A DNA stretch of 64,000 nucleotides. Origin: Theocolax elegans (taxonomy: Eukaryota; Arthropoda; Insecta; Hymenoptera; Cerocephalidae). The position numbers were made by a program, and so were the translations under genes. The notes under the pieces are model-generated. The model was not told the DNA's origin. It worked only from the letters and a program-made list of their open reading frames with translations, and searched no databases. Of this stretch, positions 1-10,589 are shown piece after piece (within the stretch, counting starts at the first letter, position 1; every line of letters starts with the position of its first letter). The stretch is from NCBI GenBank assembly GCA_026168455.1, contig CM047425.1, forward strand, positions 43,792,711 to 43,856,710, read 5' to 3'.

Positions 1-1675
1 ATACATATATGGGTGGTTCTCTGTGACATCGAAGATGAAAAAAATAAATATTGCTATAACTGTGGGAATATGTTTTAGAGGTATCCAGTAGTTCTCCTGA
101 ATTTTTTCAGATTTTTTCTGGGCCATTATTTCAAGTTACAGAGAGTCAAAGTTGACATTTTAGCACTTTTTTGCATTATATGCCCATTTTCATGAATTTT
201 TAGCTCCCAGGGGATGCATTTTTCACTAAAAACATAAGTATGACTTTTTTTGTAAAATTTTTCGAACTTTTCATTAAAAATACTTTTAAAGACATAAATG
301 TATGCTGTCACACTCTTGTAAGCCATTTAAACCTTAAATAGTGAAAATCAGCAATTCTGCTCCGGACTCTGGTAACCTAATACTGTCTAAAAGATGTCTT
401 TTTATAGTCAGAAACTGCCTAAAAATTCCCAGAGTGGGTCTAAATCATTAAGATCATTTATGGTCAAAATATCCAGGAAAAGTGCCTTAAATATTAATAG
501 AAATGTATATTTGTTGCCTTATAATGATGAATCTAGTAGCATGATCATTGCAAAAAACTTTATGCTCTTACCTGGGAATGGTAGAAAAGTATCTCCACTT
601 GTTTCAGTATCCATCTAATCCCCTGTAAGCTGCTAAACATACAAATATTATTATACAAATGTAAAAAATTAATTTTTAAACATTTATAATGCTAGATTTT
701 TAGTTTTACATCCCTTACAAGAATTATAATACTAATCTGAAGGATTACTATAAAAGTATCAACATTATTATTATTATTATTCAGCAACACGTTGTTTAGA
801 TTTCACAAACTTGTCACTGTCACGTTATAATATTATTCATTATAACTATATATCCGATTTATTTATATATCTTTTGTATTAAATACGTATATTCAGTTAT
901 TGTAATAATGATGTTTATATATTTATAGTAATCCTTCAGATTAGTATTATAATTCTTGTAAGGGATGTAAAACTAAAAATCCAGCATTATAAATGTTTAA
1001 AAAATAATTTTTTATAATTTTATAATAATATTTGTATTTTTAGCAGCTTACAGGGGATTAGATGGATACTGAAACAAGTGGAGATACTTTTCTACTATTC
1101 TAAGGTAAGAGCATAAATTTTTTTGCAATGTTCATGCTACTAGATTCATCGTTATAAGGCAACAAATATACATTTCTATTAATATTTCGGGCACTTTTCC
1201 TGGATATTTTGACCATAAGTGATCTTAATGATTTAGACCCACTCTGGAAATTTTTAGGCAGTTTCTGACTATAAAAAGACATCTTTTAGACAGTATTAGG
1301 TTACCAGAGTCCGGAGCAGAATTGCCGATTTTCACTATTTAAGGTTTAAATGGCTTACAAGAGTGTGACAGCATACATTTATGTCTTTAAAAGTATTTTT
1401 AATGAAAAGTTCGAAAAATTTTACAAAAAAAGTCATACTTATGTTTTTAGTGAAAAATGCATCCCCTGGGAGCTAAAAATTCATGAAAATGGGCATATAA
1501 TGCAAAAAAGTGCTAAAATGTCAACTTTGACTCTCTGTAACTTAAAATAATGGCCCAGAAAAAATCTGAAAAAATTCAGGAGAACTACTGAATACCTCTA
1601 AAACATATTCCCACAGTTATAGCAATATTTATTTTTTTCATCTTCGATGTCACAGAGAACCACCCATATATATAT
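1..1675. mobile_element. Long foldback (inverted-repeat) element, superfamily unknown
   Basis: Two arms of about 755 bp (about 1-753 and 912-1670) are reverse complements at high identity, separated by a ~155-bp AT-rich centre. The outer ends share TGGGTGGTTCTCTGTGACAT and its complement, bordered by (AT)n, so the exact termini and target duplication cannot be fixed; the left end lies at the window edge. The same 66-codon frame appears once per arm (126-326 minus, 1350-1550 plus), with a second frame pair (394-618 plus, 1100-1282 minus). These match because the arms are copies; I recognise no domain in them and do not regard them as established genes. Most likely a non-autonomous DNA transposon or foldback element. 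Confidence 0.75.
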
Positions 1676-2486
1676 TTAATCATTAATCGTGTAACATAAT
1701 TTAGACAATTTGCAAAAAATATTCTAACCAACATTTTTAACACACAATAGTGTAATTGAAAGATTATGGTGTCTTATTTATTAATTACTAAAAAGAATTT
1801 TTTAATTTCTTTCTGAATTCTTTTTTTATCGGTAATAACCACAATTTACAAAGTTTTCGGAAATGTCAATTTTTTTAGATATGATCATAAAACGAATTTA
1901 TACATTAATAAATAATATAAAAACGTAATATCACAATACTGTATACTCACATTATTGTATAATTTCTTAAGAGTATTTTTTCTCTACTTTTAGATTATTA
2001 TATTTCAATCAAGCCCCAATAAACAACATCCAAAAATTAAAAAAAATTGTATAATTTGCCGAAACAGATTATAATTAAAAATGATTTTACCAATTTTTTT
2101 CTGTTAATTAACTGATAATAATGTGGAATTAATACATATAGAAATATTTGATCAGGAAAAATTCCGTCGTAAAAGGGATAAAAGGATAGAAATATTTTAC
2201 AAAAAAATTGCTACATTAGCATATAATCTTTACTAAAATTATTGTTAAGGATTCTAATTCTGGCTATCTTCATTGTTTTATATTAAAAATGTATCTTAAT
2301 ATTAGATCTAATTTATTGTCTACTATTATTTTTTCACTCTTTACCTTTTCGTAATTTTTGTACTTGAGTTTTCCCTATTATTCATTTGTTTATCAATAGT
2401 TTATTATCCTAATAGTAATTATTTTCTTCAGCAAAGATTCTTATTTTAGCATATATTACGTATTCACATACTTGTAAATATATATT
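1676..2486. other. AT-rich spacer
   Basis: No gene, RNA gene or recognisable repeat seen. It may include the left end of the hAT element that follows, but I could not find a terminal repeat matching the candidate right end near 8239. Confidence 0.5.
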
Positions 2487-2714
2487 TTGCTGATGAAAAA
2501 AATGGAAGGCACTGAGGCATCACAGGAAAGCTCAAATGAATTGCCTGCAAAAAGTAATATCTGGCAAATTTTTACTGAAAAAAATTCCGATAATAAGGTG
2601 AATTGTAAAACATGCGGGAAGAGTTTTAAAATTCATGTCAAATCAACATGTGCTTTGAAAAGACATTTTAGTACTCATTTTAAATCGAACCCTAATAATT
2701 CTGGTATTTTATAA
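2487..2714 (+). pseudogene. hAT transposase fragment: BED zinc finger
   Basis: A 75-codon frame has the BED finger layout: W26 and F29 (SNIWQIF), then C41-x2-C44 (CKTCGKSF), then two histidines in the LKRHFSTH segment. BED fingers are the N-terminal DNA-binding module of many hAT transposases. The frame runs into the palindromic insertion that begins at 2715, so the stop is supplied by foreign sequence and the protein is cut after the finger. The rest of the transposase resumes downstream of 4187. Confidence 0.8.
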
Positions 2715-2847
2715 AATAGTATATTACGATACATGGCCAGAAAGTTGGATTTCCTGGCCTGCGTGATATGACGGCCGAGGCAAAGCCGAGGTCGTCATAA
2801 AACGCAGGCCAGGGCATCCAAAATTCTGGCCGAGTGTCGTATACTAT
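2715..2847. repeat. Palindrome 1 (about 133 bp)
   Basis: A near-perfect inverted repeat over its whole length. The apex is GGCCGAGGCAAAGCCGAGG at about 2772-2791. The arms contain CTGGCC/GGCCAG and CGCAGGCCAGG elements, and the ends are AATAGTATA/TATACTATT. It should extrude as a long hairpin. Confidence 0.75.
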
Positions 2848-3006
2848 TTTTCTTTATCCCAGTCCGAAAGTACATCTAATAATTAGGTAAACTAATAGAA
2901 AATGCCCGGTGCCGCAATATTCGTCTGCAGCTTCTTTCGTGGCCTGCTTCAGAGCCATCCAGATGTAACCTCTCGTACCGTGACGTGACACGCGATATTC
3001 AATGTT

Positions 3007-3096
3007 TGTTATATATTTGATGCCCGCCCGACATTTGCAAAACCGAGGCGAAGCCGAGGTTTTTGCTGGTCGGAGGCGGGCATCAAAAATATAACA
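3007..3096. repeat. Palindrome 2 (90 bp), different arms, same apex
   Basis: Arms TGTTATAT...ATATAACA and GATGCCCGCC...GGCGGGCATC surround the apex ACCGAGGCGAAGCCGAGGT. The arms are unrelated to those of palindromes 1, 3 and 4, but the apex is the same GCCGAGG-type core. Confidence 0.75.
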
Positions 3097-3746
3097 TACA
3101 TACATAAGCATGTATAAATTTATTGTTAAATCGTATTACTTTAGAAGCGGTTTTAATGCAAAGTTGCGATAAACAGCGTGCATAGAAGAAGTCGACTTTA
3201 CATGATTAAAATTTACATTTGTAGTCAAATATCAATTGCACTGTTAAAATTTGAACATAAAAAAATGAAACATATTTCTTTTACATGTATTTACATCACC
3301 GATATTAAATCAATACTAAATTGATAGTGTGAAATTTGAAAATGACACGAAATAGATAGAATGAGCACAGTCTACATAAGTATTCTATATATACTCTCGC
3401 TCTCTCTTTCTATCTCTCGTTTTATTAATTAAAACAATTATACAAGATAATTTATACGGCAATATTATAATACATTTTACATTTGAAAAAGAAAAGTGCT
3501 TGTAGTAAATCAATTAATAAATTTAAAATAATTTAGCAATGTTTACTTGAGAGGTTAAGCAACGCACATGTTATATTGGGAACTTTGCGGCCGTTGCTAC
3601 AGCCGTTGCTATGCATCGATGCTGCGAAAATCTATGAGCCAATCAGAGCGCGCGAGACTCCGGCCGGCCGCAAAAGTCGCTCTTCCCGTATCCATATGCG
3701 GCCGGGAAACACGTATTTTCGGCGGGGGGATGAAGAAAATTTATTT

Positions 3747-4187
3747 TTCTGCCCTCCGGCCGGAAAGCGGCAACTTTCCGGCCGCTGCGCGAATTGAAGT
3801 TGCCGTTTTCCGGCTACGTCGTGCAGAAAAATAGTATACACACCTTGGCCAGTAAAAAAGAAAGCCTCAGATCACATGATCGTCCACCTCGGCTTCGCCT
3901 CGGCCGACAATTACATGTGATCTGAGACATTTCATATTTTACTGGCCATGGTATGTAATATACTATTTCTGCCCTCCGGCCGGAAAGCGGCAACTTTCCG
4001 GCCGCTGCGCGAATTGAAGTTGCCGTTTTCCGGCTACGTCGAGCAGAAAAATAGTATACACACCTTGGCTAGTAAACAAGAAAGCCTCAGATCACATGAT
4101 CGTCCACCTCGGCTTCGCCTCGGCCGACAATTACATGTGATCTGAGACATTTCTTATTTTACTGACCATGGTATGTAATATACTATT
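3747..4187. repeat. 220-bp tandem duplication, two copies, each ending in a palindrome
   Basis: Positions 3747-3966 repeat at 3967-4186 with only a few substitutions. Each copy has a GC-rich first half, with a perfect 11-bp hairpin CGGCCGGAAAG/CTTTCCGGCCG (first copy about 3757-3784). The second half is a 138-bp palindrome (3830-3967; 4050-4187) with apex ACCTCGGCTTCGCCTCGG. The shared ends AATAGTATA/TATACTATT match palindrome 1. Confidence 0.85.
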
Positions 4188-4279
4188 ACATATGTTTCAC
4201 TTTCTTTTGTTTTTAAACTTTTTGCTCAGTACAATTGATGTTATAAATAGTACATTCATTTATACTTTTATTAATTAAA

Positions 4280-4576
4280 CCATTAAATGTAGAACAAACT
4301 CCATTAGTTGCTAAATGGTCATCGCATAGCAATGAAGCGAAAGAAATGACTCAATTAATCGTCGAAATGATGGTCCTTGACTATGAAGCGTGTAATTTAG
4401 TAAATCACCAAGGATTTCGGAGATTATTACAAAAAAAAATTCCGCAATATCAAATACCATCACGCTCTACATTTTCGAGAAACATTTTGCCCGGGATGTA
4501 TAAAAAACAAAATGAAAAAGTTGAAATAGAAATTGCAAATGATTTAAAAGAAGGTAGTCATATAAATTCAACATAA
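4280..4576 (+). pseudogene. hAT transposase fragment: linker and start of core
   Basis: Open frame continuing the hAT reading after the palindromic insertion. It is translatable from about 4288 and contains EMMVLDYEACNLVNHQGF and IPSRSTFSRNILPGMY. This is the region that in hAT transposases lies between the BED finger and the RNase H fold and ends with a conserved basic 'PSR-TFS' type segment. It stops at 4576, followed by about 170 bp of AT-rich sequence before the next fragment. Confidence 0.7.
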
Positions 4577-4744
4577 TATGTTGTATACAATAGAAGAAAA
4601 AGAAAATTTTGAATATTTAATACATTATTTTTAATACGTTATTTTGTAAATTTTAACTTTACTTTATTTTTTTTAACTTGGGCCATTCATGCCACTTGTA
4701 TCGTCATGTACTAGTATTTTTATATACCATTTTTACATAAATAA

Positions 4745-5035
4745 ATGGACTTAATATTTTTCTGGAAAGGTGTTTATACTTTAACTGTTACGACGGATGG
4801 ATGGACATCGCGCAGTAATAATGGATATTTATCTTTCACAATCCATTATATAACAAAAGAATTTGAAAATAAATCCTTCCAGTTAGATTTATGTCATTAT
4901 AGCGAAAGACATACAGCTCTATGTAAGAAATTGGAGAACATGTTTTTTGTTACAGACAATGCAAATAATATGATTGCAGCTGTTAACTTAAACCATCAAT
5001 GGATACGCATTTCCTACTTTGGACATACGGTATAG
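4745..5035 (+). pseudogene. hAT transposase fragment: RNase H-like core
   Basis: The frame contains TTDGWTSRSNNGYLSFTIHY, the first catalytic Asp block of hAT transposases, then TDNANNMIAAV with the second Asp, then WIRISYFGHT, the usual 'hatC-proximal CFGHTLN' block. Order and spacing match the family. It ends at a stop just after the FGHT motif; the reading resumes near 5415. No intact upstream start exists, so this is a remnant. Confidence 0.85.
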
Positions 5036-5414
5036 TTGGTTATTAAAGATGCTTTAAAGGTAAGAAACTTAATATAGGTTCTTACACATGCTGAATATAG
5101 ACATGGATACATTGTGCACGATAGATCATTAACATTTAATATAGAATTTTTTCTTAAATATTAGCTACTTTATAAAAATTCGTTAATAGTTATTGTTATT
5201 AATACACTAAAATTATAGATAAAAATATAATATAAAAATATAAACTTGTTTCCATAATATAAACTTAATTCTAATATAAACTGAGTTGTGAGGATTAGTC
5301 TGGTTTTTAGAGTTCGATAAATTTAATTTTTTGTAAAATTTTATTTTTCTTAATCAATAATAAAACTTCTACGTTGACTAATTCTGATAATATAAATCTA
5401 ACTTCTATCACAGG

Positions 5415-5660
5415 TCGTTAAGAGCTTTGACAACATCTTGTCTAAAGCCCGTAGTATCGTTGGATTTTTTTCAAAATCAACGGTATTCACTGATAAATTA
5501 ATAGCTGCTCTGGTAAAAGATAATCCAATAAATAAACCTTTAAAGTTGATTCAGGATGTAGCTACCAGATGAAACAGTGAATTTGCAATGCTCAAATGAT
5601 TATATATTTTAAGAGATGTCATTGGAACAATTTTGTCAGGATCATCAACAAGTAGAAGTA
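5415..5660 (+). pseudogene. hAT transposase fragment after the FGHT block
   Basis: Translation of 5415-5570 gives KSFDNILSKARSIVGFFSKS followed later by LIQDVATR, the typical hAT 'QDV-TRWNS' block. The invariant Trp codon is here a stop (TGA, near 5571), after which the frame continues NSEFAMLK to a second stop. Clearly degenerate. Positions 5660-6190 are AT-rich with no recognisable coding sequence. Confidence 0.7.
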
Positions 5661-6191
5661 AGTTACTATGTTTACTTTCTAATGCTTACAAAATGTGTTT
5701 GTCTCTTGTGCACATTTAAACAGTCAAATTTTAATAAATAAAAATTAATTTAAAAAAGAGAAATAGTTAAGTACTCGAAGTATACTAATGTACAGATTAT
5801 TGAATGGCATTATGGCAGTTCGAAATCGTTAGGGTTAATTTACAAGAATATTTGAAAAATATTTTATACAATCAAAACAAAGTGATATTGTCTAGTAGAA
5901 ATGCAAAACATTTAATGTCTGTTTAATACTTTAGCCATTTACGCTTAATTAAATGTATATGAGAAATTTAACCGAAAATTTTTAAGTTACATTTTTTATT
6001 CAGATGCATCTATAACAAGGTAAAATAAAATAAAACCCATTTTAAATGTTTTCTTTGTACTATAGGGTAGATATCAGTACGTTTTTGCAATGAGCTACTT
6101 AACGAAAGTTATTTATAACATTTTTTCTTCAACCATCTTAAAATTATAATAATTTAATGTTTTAATATAATAATTAACTAAATTAGCAGAC

Positions 6192-6950
6192 ATGCCAGAC
6201 ACTCTGATGCATTCCGAATGGAGACTTATCAGTATGTATGTAAAAATTTTAAAAGTATTCACCTCAATAACAGAGCTAATGAGTGGCGATAAGTATCCCA
6301 CTTTATCATTGTACATACCAAGTATATTAATTTTAATTGATGTATGCAAAGATCTAAAAAACAAATTTTCTTCTGAAGAAAATGAAGATGAGGAAGAGTT
6401 TTATATTCATGGATTAATAAATGTTGAAGCAGCAGCTAGGAAGTTAGCCTCACAGTTATTATTCAATCTTTATAAAAGATTTAATTTTGCTACATTTGAA
6501 AATGAACCTACTGTTTTTGCGATGTTGCTGGATCCAAGGTATAAGGGAGATAAGATGAAAATAAAACCAACTTTTCAGCTGCTCAAACAAAACTGAAGCT
6601 TAAGTGCATAAATGAGGCCTGCGATGGCTCGGTCGATAGGGCGTCGGGCTCGTAATCTGGAGGTCCCAGGTTCGATTCCTGGGCCCGGTCGATTGATACA
6701 AGCACCACGTGGGAAATATATTTTCAACACATGCTTTCTTCACCAAGATATCGTATGACCTCCGTCGCTGATTAGCACCGATTTGGGAGCATAAAAAGAG
6801 CAACGTTAAAATAATCATAAAAAAGTGCATAAATGTGTGGAAAAAATACTCTAATGATACTGAAGTTTCTACTGAAGAGTCAGAAAATGATACTGAGTTT
6901 AGCAAACAAATCGAAGAAGATACAATATTTTACATATTACTTATGTTAAT
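6192..6950 (+). pseudogene. hAT transposase fragment: helical insertion region, split by a SINE
   Basis: A 134-codon frame (6192-6596) matches the hAT mid-region: SEWRLISMYVKILKVF, then ELMSGDKYPTLSLYIP, then MLLDPRYKGD. A frameshift near the end is followed by a SINE (6615-6822). Past the SINE the same alignment continues (VSTEESENDTEFSKQIEEDT) once one copy of the 13-bp target duplication is ignored. This shows that the SINE landed in an already transposase-bearing sequence. Confidence 0.75.
6602..6835 (+). mobile_element. tRNA-derived SINE with 13-bp target-site duplication
   Basis: The body (6615-6822) is bounded by perfect copies of AAGTGCATAAATG at 6602-6614 and 6823-6835. The head resembles a Met-type elongator tRNA: GGCTCGGTCGATAGGGCG as an A-box region, CTCGTAATCTGGAGGTCC as the anticodon arm and GGTTCGATTCC as a B box (about 6670-6680). 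The anticodon position reads CGT where tRNA-Met has CAT. A ~140-bp unrelated body and a short A-rich 3' end follow. Target duplication and tRNA head are directly visible; family name unknown. Confidence 0.85.
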
Positions 6951-7194
6951 TCATTTACTTCCACTCACCCGAGGCAGAATTGGATATTATAATTTATATT
7001 TATGAAAATGATTATTAAAATGTTTCATTATCCTTCTTTCGTGGTGAACTATCAAAACTTTAACTTCTTATACCTAAATAATGTGCCTAATATATTTTAA
7101 AAAAAAAATATTATTTATTTTTTTAGAAAAAACAATATACGAGAAGCTTGAGCAGAGGTTAAAGAAAACAACAATTTAAGTTTAAGAAAAAAGA

Positions 7195-7454
7195 TTGAAT
7201 TTGAAATGGATGTTTATTTTAGAGAACCATTACTTCCCATCAGAGATGGGCATATTGCATGGTGGCGAAAATACCAAACAATTTATCCTCACTTGGCATT
7301 CTTAGCTAAAATGTTTTTGAATATTCCTGCTACGCAGACAACGAGTGAACGATTGTTTTCAGTGAATGGACAAATTGTTACTGCTGACAGAGCACAGTTG
7401 CTGCCAGAGCGTGTAGCTGAATATACTTTTCTGCATAATAAGTTTAAATGTTAA
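7195..7454 (+). pseudogene. hAT C-terminal dimerisation domain
   Basis: An 82-codon frame starts MDVYFREPLLP and contains YPHLAFLAKMFLNIPATQ, then TTSERLFSVNGQIVTADRAQ, then LLPERVAEYTFLHN. These are the signature of the hAT dimerisation domain: a P-x-L-A block, then 'IPATS-ERxFS-G', then 'R--L-P--V--L-FL--N'. The frame is open for some codons upstream of the Met (KKIEFE). It is the best-preserved part of this hAT copy and ends at its natural position. Confidence 0.9.
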
Positions 7455-7957
7455 ATGTTATTTCATTAGTAAGTTACAGAAAATATTAAATACTCTATTC
7501 TCATAATTATGAGTTTTATTACAGTTATTCCACCATATTCAATAATAGTAATATTCGGCTCTGACAGTATTACCTGAATTACAAGAAAAAAGCATAACTT
7601 ACAACGGTAAAGATCAAAAAATAAAATAATAAAAAGTACTGTTTTTGTATAAGTATACACCAGTATAAGTAGTTTGAGTTTTATCGGATGAATTCAAGTA
7701 TTAATATTGAAAATACAATTTCTTTGCAAGTATTTTTGTACGCGAACAGTGGTATAGAATATATTAAATAATTCAACAGTTACTGTTTAACAAGCAATTT
7801 ATTTAAAATTAATTTATTTCCATTGACCATGCACTCATTTTGTTAGTTCAATTAAATCATTTAGTTTCAATCGTTTTAATATTTTAGTGTAAACAGTAGA
7901 AAATTATTTAAGTTAATTATTGAAATCTTCAAAGTTTCTTAATCGGCTTAATCTCTG
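7455..7957. other. AT-rich 3' region of the hAT copy
   Basis: Nothing coding recognised; AT-rich sequence between the end of the transposase frame and the GC-rich terminal block. Confidence 0.4.
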
Positions 7958-8239
7958 GAGCCGCTAGAGCCCTGGAGCCCCGGCTCCAGCTCGGAGCGGC
8001 TCGAGCCCCGGCTCCAGCTCGGAGCGGCTCGAGCCCCGGATCCGGCTACAATACACAATTAGTACACGTGTACACACTCGCACGCACGCGCATACGCACC
8101 CACACGTGTGCACAGACACAGCTATAGAAGCCTTTATAGAGCCGGCTCGAGCTCCGGAGCTAGTTAGAGCTGGCTCGAGCCAGCTCTGCCGAGCCGAGCC
8201 GGAGCTGCGCATGTAGGTTCGAGCTATTGCACATCCCTA
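7958..8239. repeat. GC-rich low-complexity tract of GAGC/GCTC words
   Basis: Two tandem ~30-bp units (CCCCGGCTCCAGCTCGGAGC type) at about 7977-8036 are followed by an ACACGCAC-rich stretch and then by short palindromes such as GAGCCGGCTCGAGC. It ends with a sequence whose complement begins TTAGGGATGTGCAATAGC. The composition contrasts sharply with its AT-rich surroundings. Probably the subterminal and terminal region of the hAT element. Confidence 0.55.
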
Positions 8240-8710
8240 ATAATTACAGATGATAGCATAAAAGTGAAACTATTCAAAGAAAAATAGCATTATTAATTTA
8301 AAATTGAGGTAGAGGATACAAGGTAAATACAAAAATGATGCAGAATTCAACCGGAATGGTAAGGTGTATTGCACCTGACCCAGGTAGTGCTTCTTTTTTT
8401 TTCATTTATTTAGCTTTATCAAACCTATGATAGAAGTATACGTAGGATTATTTTACTACACGGTCTTACATATTTACATTTGGTAATAATTTTTTTTACA
8501 AAGATTCGGAGTATTATTACAAGCAGATTTTACAGTCATTTAGGAACGGTACAATGTAATGACAAGCAAGCGAACATAGACTGACTCTGAGGATTCGACA
8601 TTAATATTTGTCAAATGTAATCTGTGGGCTTCGTAGAGAGGGCCCTTCGAGTGCAAGGAATTTACCCTAAGTTTTTTCAAGAAAACCAGTGAATTTAGAT
8701 CAGTCAATAT
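8240..8710. other. Spacer without recognisable features
   Basis: AT-rich sequence; may include decayed 3' sequence of the minus-strand non-LTR element that follows, but no RT motif was found. Confidence 0.4.
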
Positions 8711-9990
8711 TCATTGAGGATAATTTGAAAGTTTTTTTATATATTTTCTTTGTACAAGAATATTTACATCTAATGGATAATGATCCGAACCCCAGGTCTC
8801 TTCTCGGGTATTTATATTTATTTTATCAGCGATGTTTAGAGTGGAATATACAAGATCTATGTGTGATTTAAAATTGTTGTTCGTGTTTATGTGAGTTATT
8901 GCGTTATTGTTATGTAAAAATAAATCACGAGAATCAATGGAATTTTGAAGTAATTCTCCGTTTTTGTCTCTTTGTGGTTTGTCGAGTGGGGGAGAAAAAT
9001 TATTTACATTTATTCCACAAATTCTGACAGTTCCAATAGAAGTTGTAATATTTTCAATTTCAGAGAATGCTATATTATTTATAACCATAACGAATAACCA
9101 TAACGATACTACCTTTTTTGGAGTGGGTTCTATCTTTCCTATATTTGCAGAAACCTGGAAAACGTAGCAAGATCTTAGGTGACAGCCAGGATTCCATGCA
9201 GCTAAAAATATCGATGTTTTTTAGAGCAATTTCAATATCTGTAAGATGTCGCATAACACTTAGAGCATTCCAAAACAGAATCCCAATATTTTGTCGAAAA
9301 GTTTTTTTTTTGAAGTAGTCATTTTTTATTCTAAAGATTCGTGTTTTTAAATCGTCATTAGAGAATGCTGAGTCGCTGGCGTAGTCGTTAGTAGGATCGA
9401 AGTATTTCTTATTTAGCCTAATAATTTGATATTTTAGTTTTGATTTGATGGGCTGGCTGTGTATGAAGGTCAACATAGAGATGAGAGAATAGGTGTCATT
9501 TGTATATTTCGCACTTATTTCTTTGATATTTGGCTTGTTATATGTCTGAGTAAGAAGATTTGGGATAAGTTTAACGGAAATTGTTGTGATTTCTATAAAA
9601 TAAAGTCGTCTGCTGGCTCGCGTTGAAGAGATACTTCCTCCAAAGATATTGCAGCTGAACAATCCGTTAAGGTTTTTTTTAGTGAAGCTTTTTTTAGGTT
9701 GTGCAGTTTTTTGTTTGGTTGACAGAGAAGTACTGACACCACGTTTTAAAAATGAGTTTTCCGGAGGAGGCATCTTTGCATAAATTGGATTAGAAGATTT
9801 TAAGGTCTTCAATGGTTGAATTATCACTTGATTTAGTGATAGTGAGAATTATTGAAGGCAGGTTAATAAGCGCTTCGTCGTTTACTTTTGTAGAATCATG
9901 AGAAGTAAGAGTGTTACTGTCCGCGTGTTAACAAAATTTAGCCAAGTGGCCTTTCTTACTTGCACAAGAAACATATCAATCTTTCTGCTG
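8711..9990 (-). pseudogene. Decayed non-LTR retrotransposon: gag tail and endonuclease
   Basis: On the minus strand a 250-codon frame (9827-9075) ends with NIGILFWNALSVMRHLTDIE, then DIFSCMESWLSP and KGSIVMVIRYGYK. This is the start of an apurinic-type endonuclease (EEP fold: 'N-rs/als', 'E-WL'). A frameshift leads to 9088-8711 with HIDLVYSTLNIADKI and ETWGSDHYPLDV, the catalytic S-D-H end of the same domain. The central GDFN block is missing, so there is an internal deletion. Near 9930-9970 a broken zinc-knuckle remnant lies upstream. No reverse transcriptase remains. The clade is uncertain; an I- or jockey-like lineage is possible. Confidence 0.7.
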
Positions 9991-10380
9991 ATAAATAAAT
10001 ATGGTAGTCAAAATAAACTTGCTGCGGAAACTGAGAACATGATTAAGTTCTGAATCGGTAGATCCTGCTGTTATGTAAGAAATTTGAGAGATAGGAGTAA
10101 TATTTAATTTCTTCAATTCGTCGATAATAATATTGTTTGGAATAAATGGCCAAACATTTGATAAAATGATTCGTTTGGCTCTGGATATGAGCGAAAGAAT
10201 AGCAAGTTCGTGATAATTGATGTAAATTGTGTTATGAGTGTCTATAAGTTTATTGGCTTTTTCTTTGTTTTTAAAAAGAGATAAACACGATTGTTTGAGA
10301 CACGAGACCCAAAACTAATATTTGTTATTATTTCATTTATTCACTTGTATAAGATATATTTCTTAATATTAGTAATTGAT
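9991..10380. other. AT-rich spacer, possibly 5' part of the non-LTR fragment
   Basis: Probably continues the gag region of the minus-strand non-LTR element, but no frame longer than about 60 codons with a recognisable motif is seen. Confidence 0.35.
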
Positions 10381-10446
10381 ATAACGAGTCAAATTATAAT
10401 TATTTGCACAATGTTTCGGAAATATTTTTGTTTCCCTCGTCAGATG
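10381..10446 (-). ncRNA. Penelope-type end with hammerhead-like core
   Basis: On the minus strand: CTGACGA (10443-10437), then a 5-bp stem II GGAAA/TTTCC, then GAAAC (10417-10413), then ATTGTGC and a tail ending TTTGACTCG. The CUGANGA and GAAA boxes and stem II are all present. Hammerhead motifs of this kind are established for Penelope-like retroelements, and the tail is close to that at 11895-11970. The nucleotide at the expected cleavage position appears to be G and stem I is not convincing, so this copy is probably inactive. Confidence 0.6.
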
Positions 10447-10589
10447 CATTCCTTTATTAGGCACAACCGCTACACGGGAGAGCCTTATATTTTCATCATC
10501 GCAAAATATGTGATGCATCAAAATATGCTAGATAATATGCTAGATGATAAGGTTGTAAGAGAAATTAATGCATATTAGAACTCATTTCA

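Larger units (their letters stand above)
2715..4187. mobile_element. Palindrome-rich insertion within the hAT element
   Basis: The insertion starts and ends with complementary sequence: AATAGTATATTAC at 2715 and the complement of its counterpart at 4187, about 26 bp with few mismatches. It separates the hAT BED finger from the rest of the transposase. Inside are four hairpin-forming palindromes (2715-2847, 3007-3096, 3830-3967, 4050-4187), GC-rich stretches and a 220-bp tandem duplication. No coding domain is recognisable; small open frames in the GC-rich part look like chance. Likely a non-autonomous DNA element, superfamily unknown; no clear target duplication. Confidence 0.6.
2487..8239 (+). 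mobile_element. Decayed hAT transposon (BED-finger type)
   Basis: Pieces of one transposase occur in the expected order on the plus strand: BED finger (2487-2714), a linker region (4280-4576), RNase H-like core (4745-5035 and 5415-5660), a middle helical region (6192-6950) and the hAT C-terminal dimerisation domain (7195-7454). Stops, frameshifts and two younger insertions (2715-4187 and the SINE at 6615-6822) break it. The right end is tentative: a GC-rich block ends at 8239 in a sequence whose complement begins TTAGGGATGTGCAATAGC, which has the look of a hAT terminus. The left terminus was not found, so the start given is only that of the coding remnant. Confidence 0.75.

Noticed and set aside
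3568..4145. Several overlapping GC-rich open frames
   Set aside because: They overlap on both strands, span hairpins and a tandem duplication, and contain no recognisable domain; GC-rich repeats create such frames by chance.
7466..7660. Minus frame with hydrophobic stretches
   Set aside because: AT-rich sequence downstream of the hAT coding end gives Ile/Leu/Phe-rich frames by chance; no start context or homologous motif.
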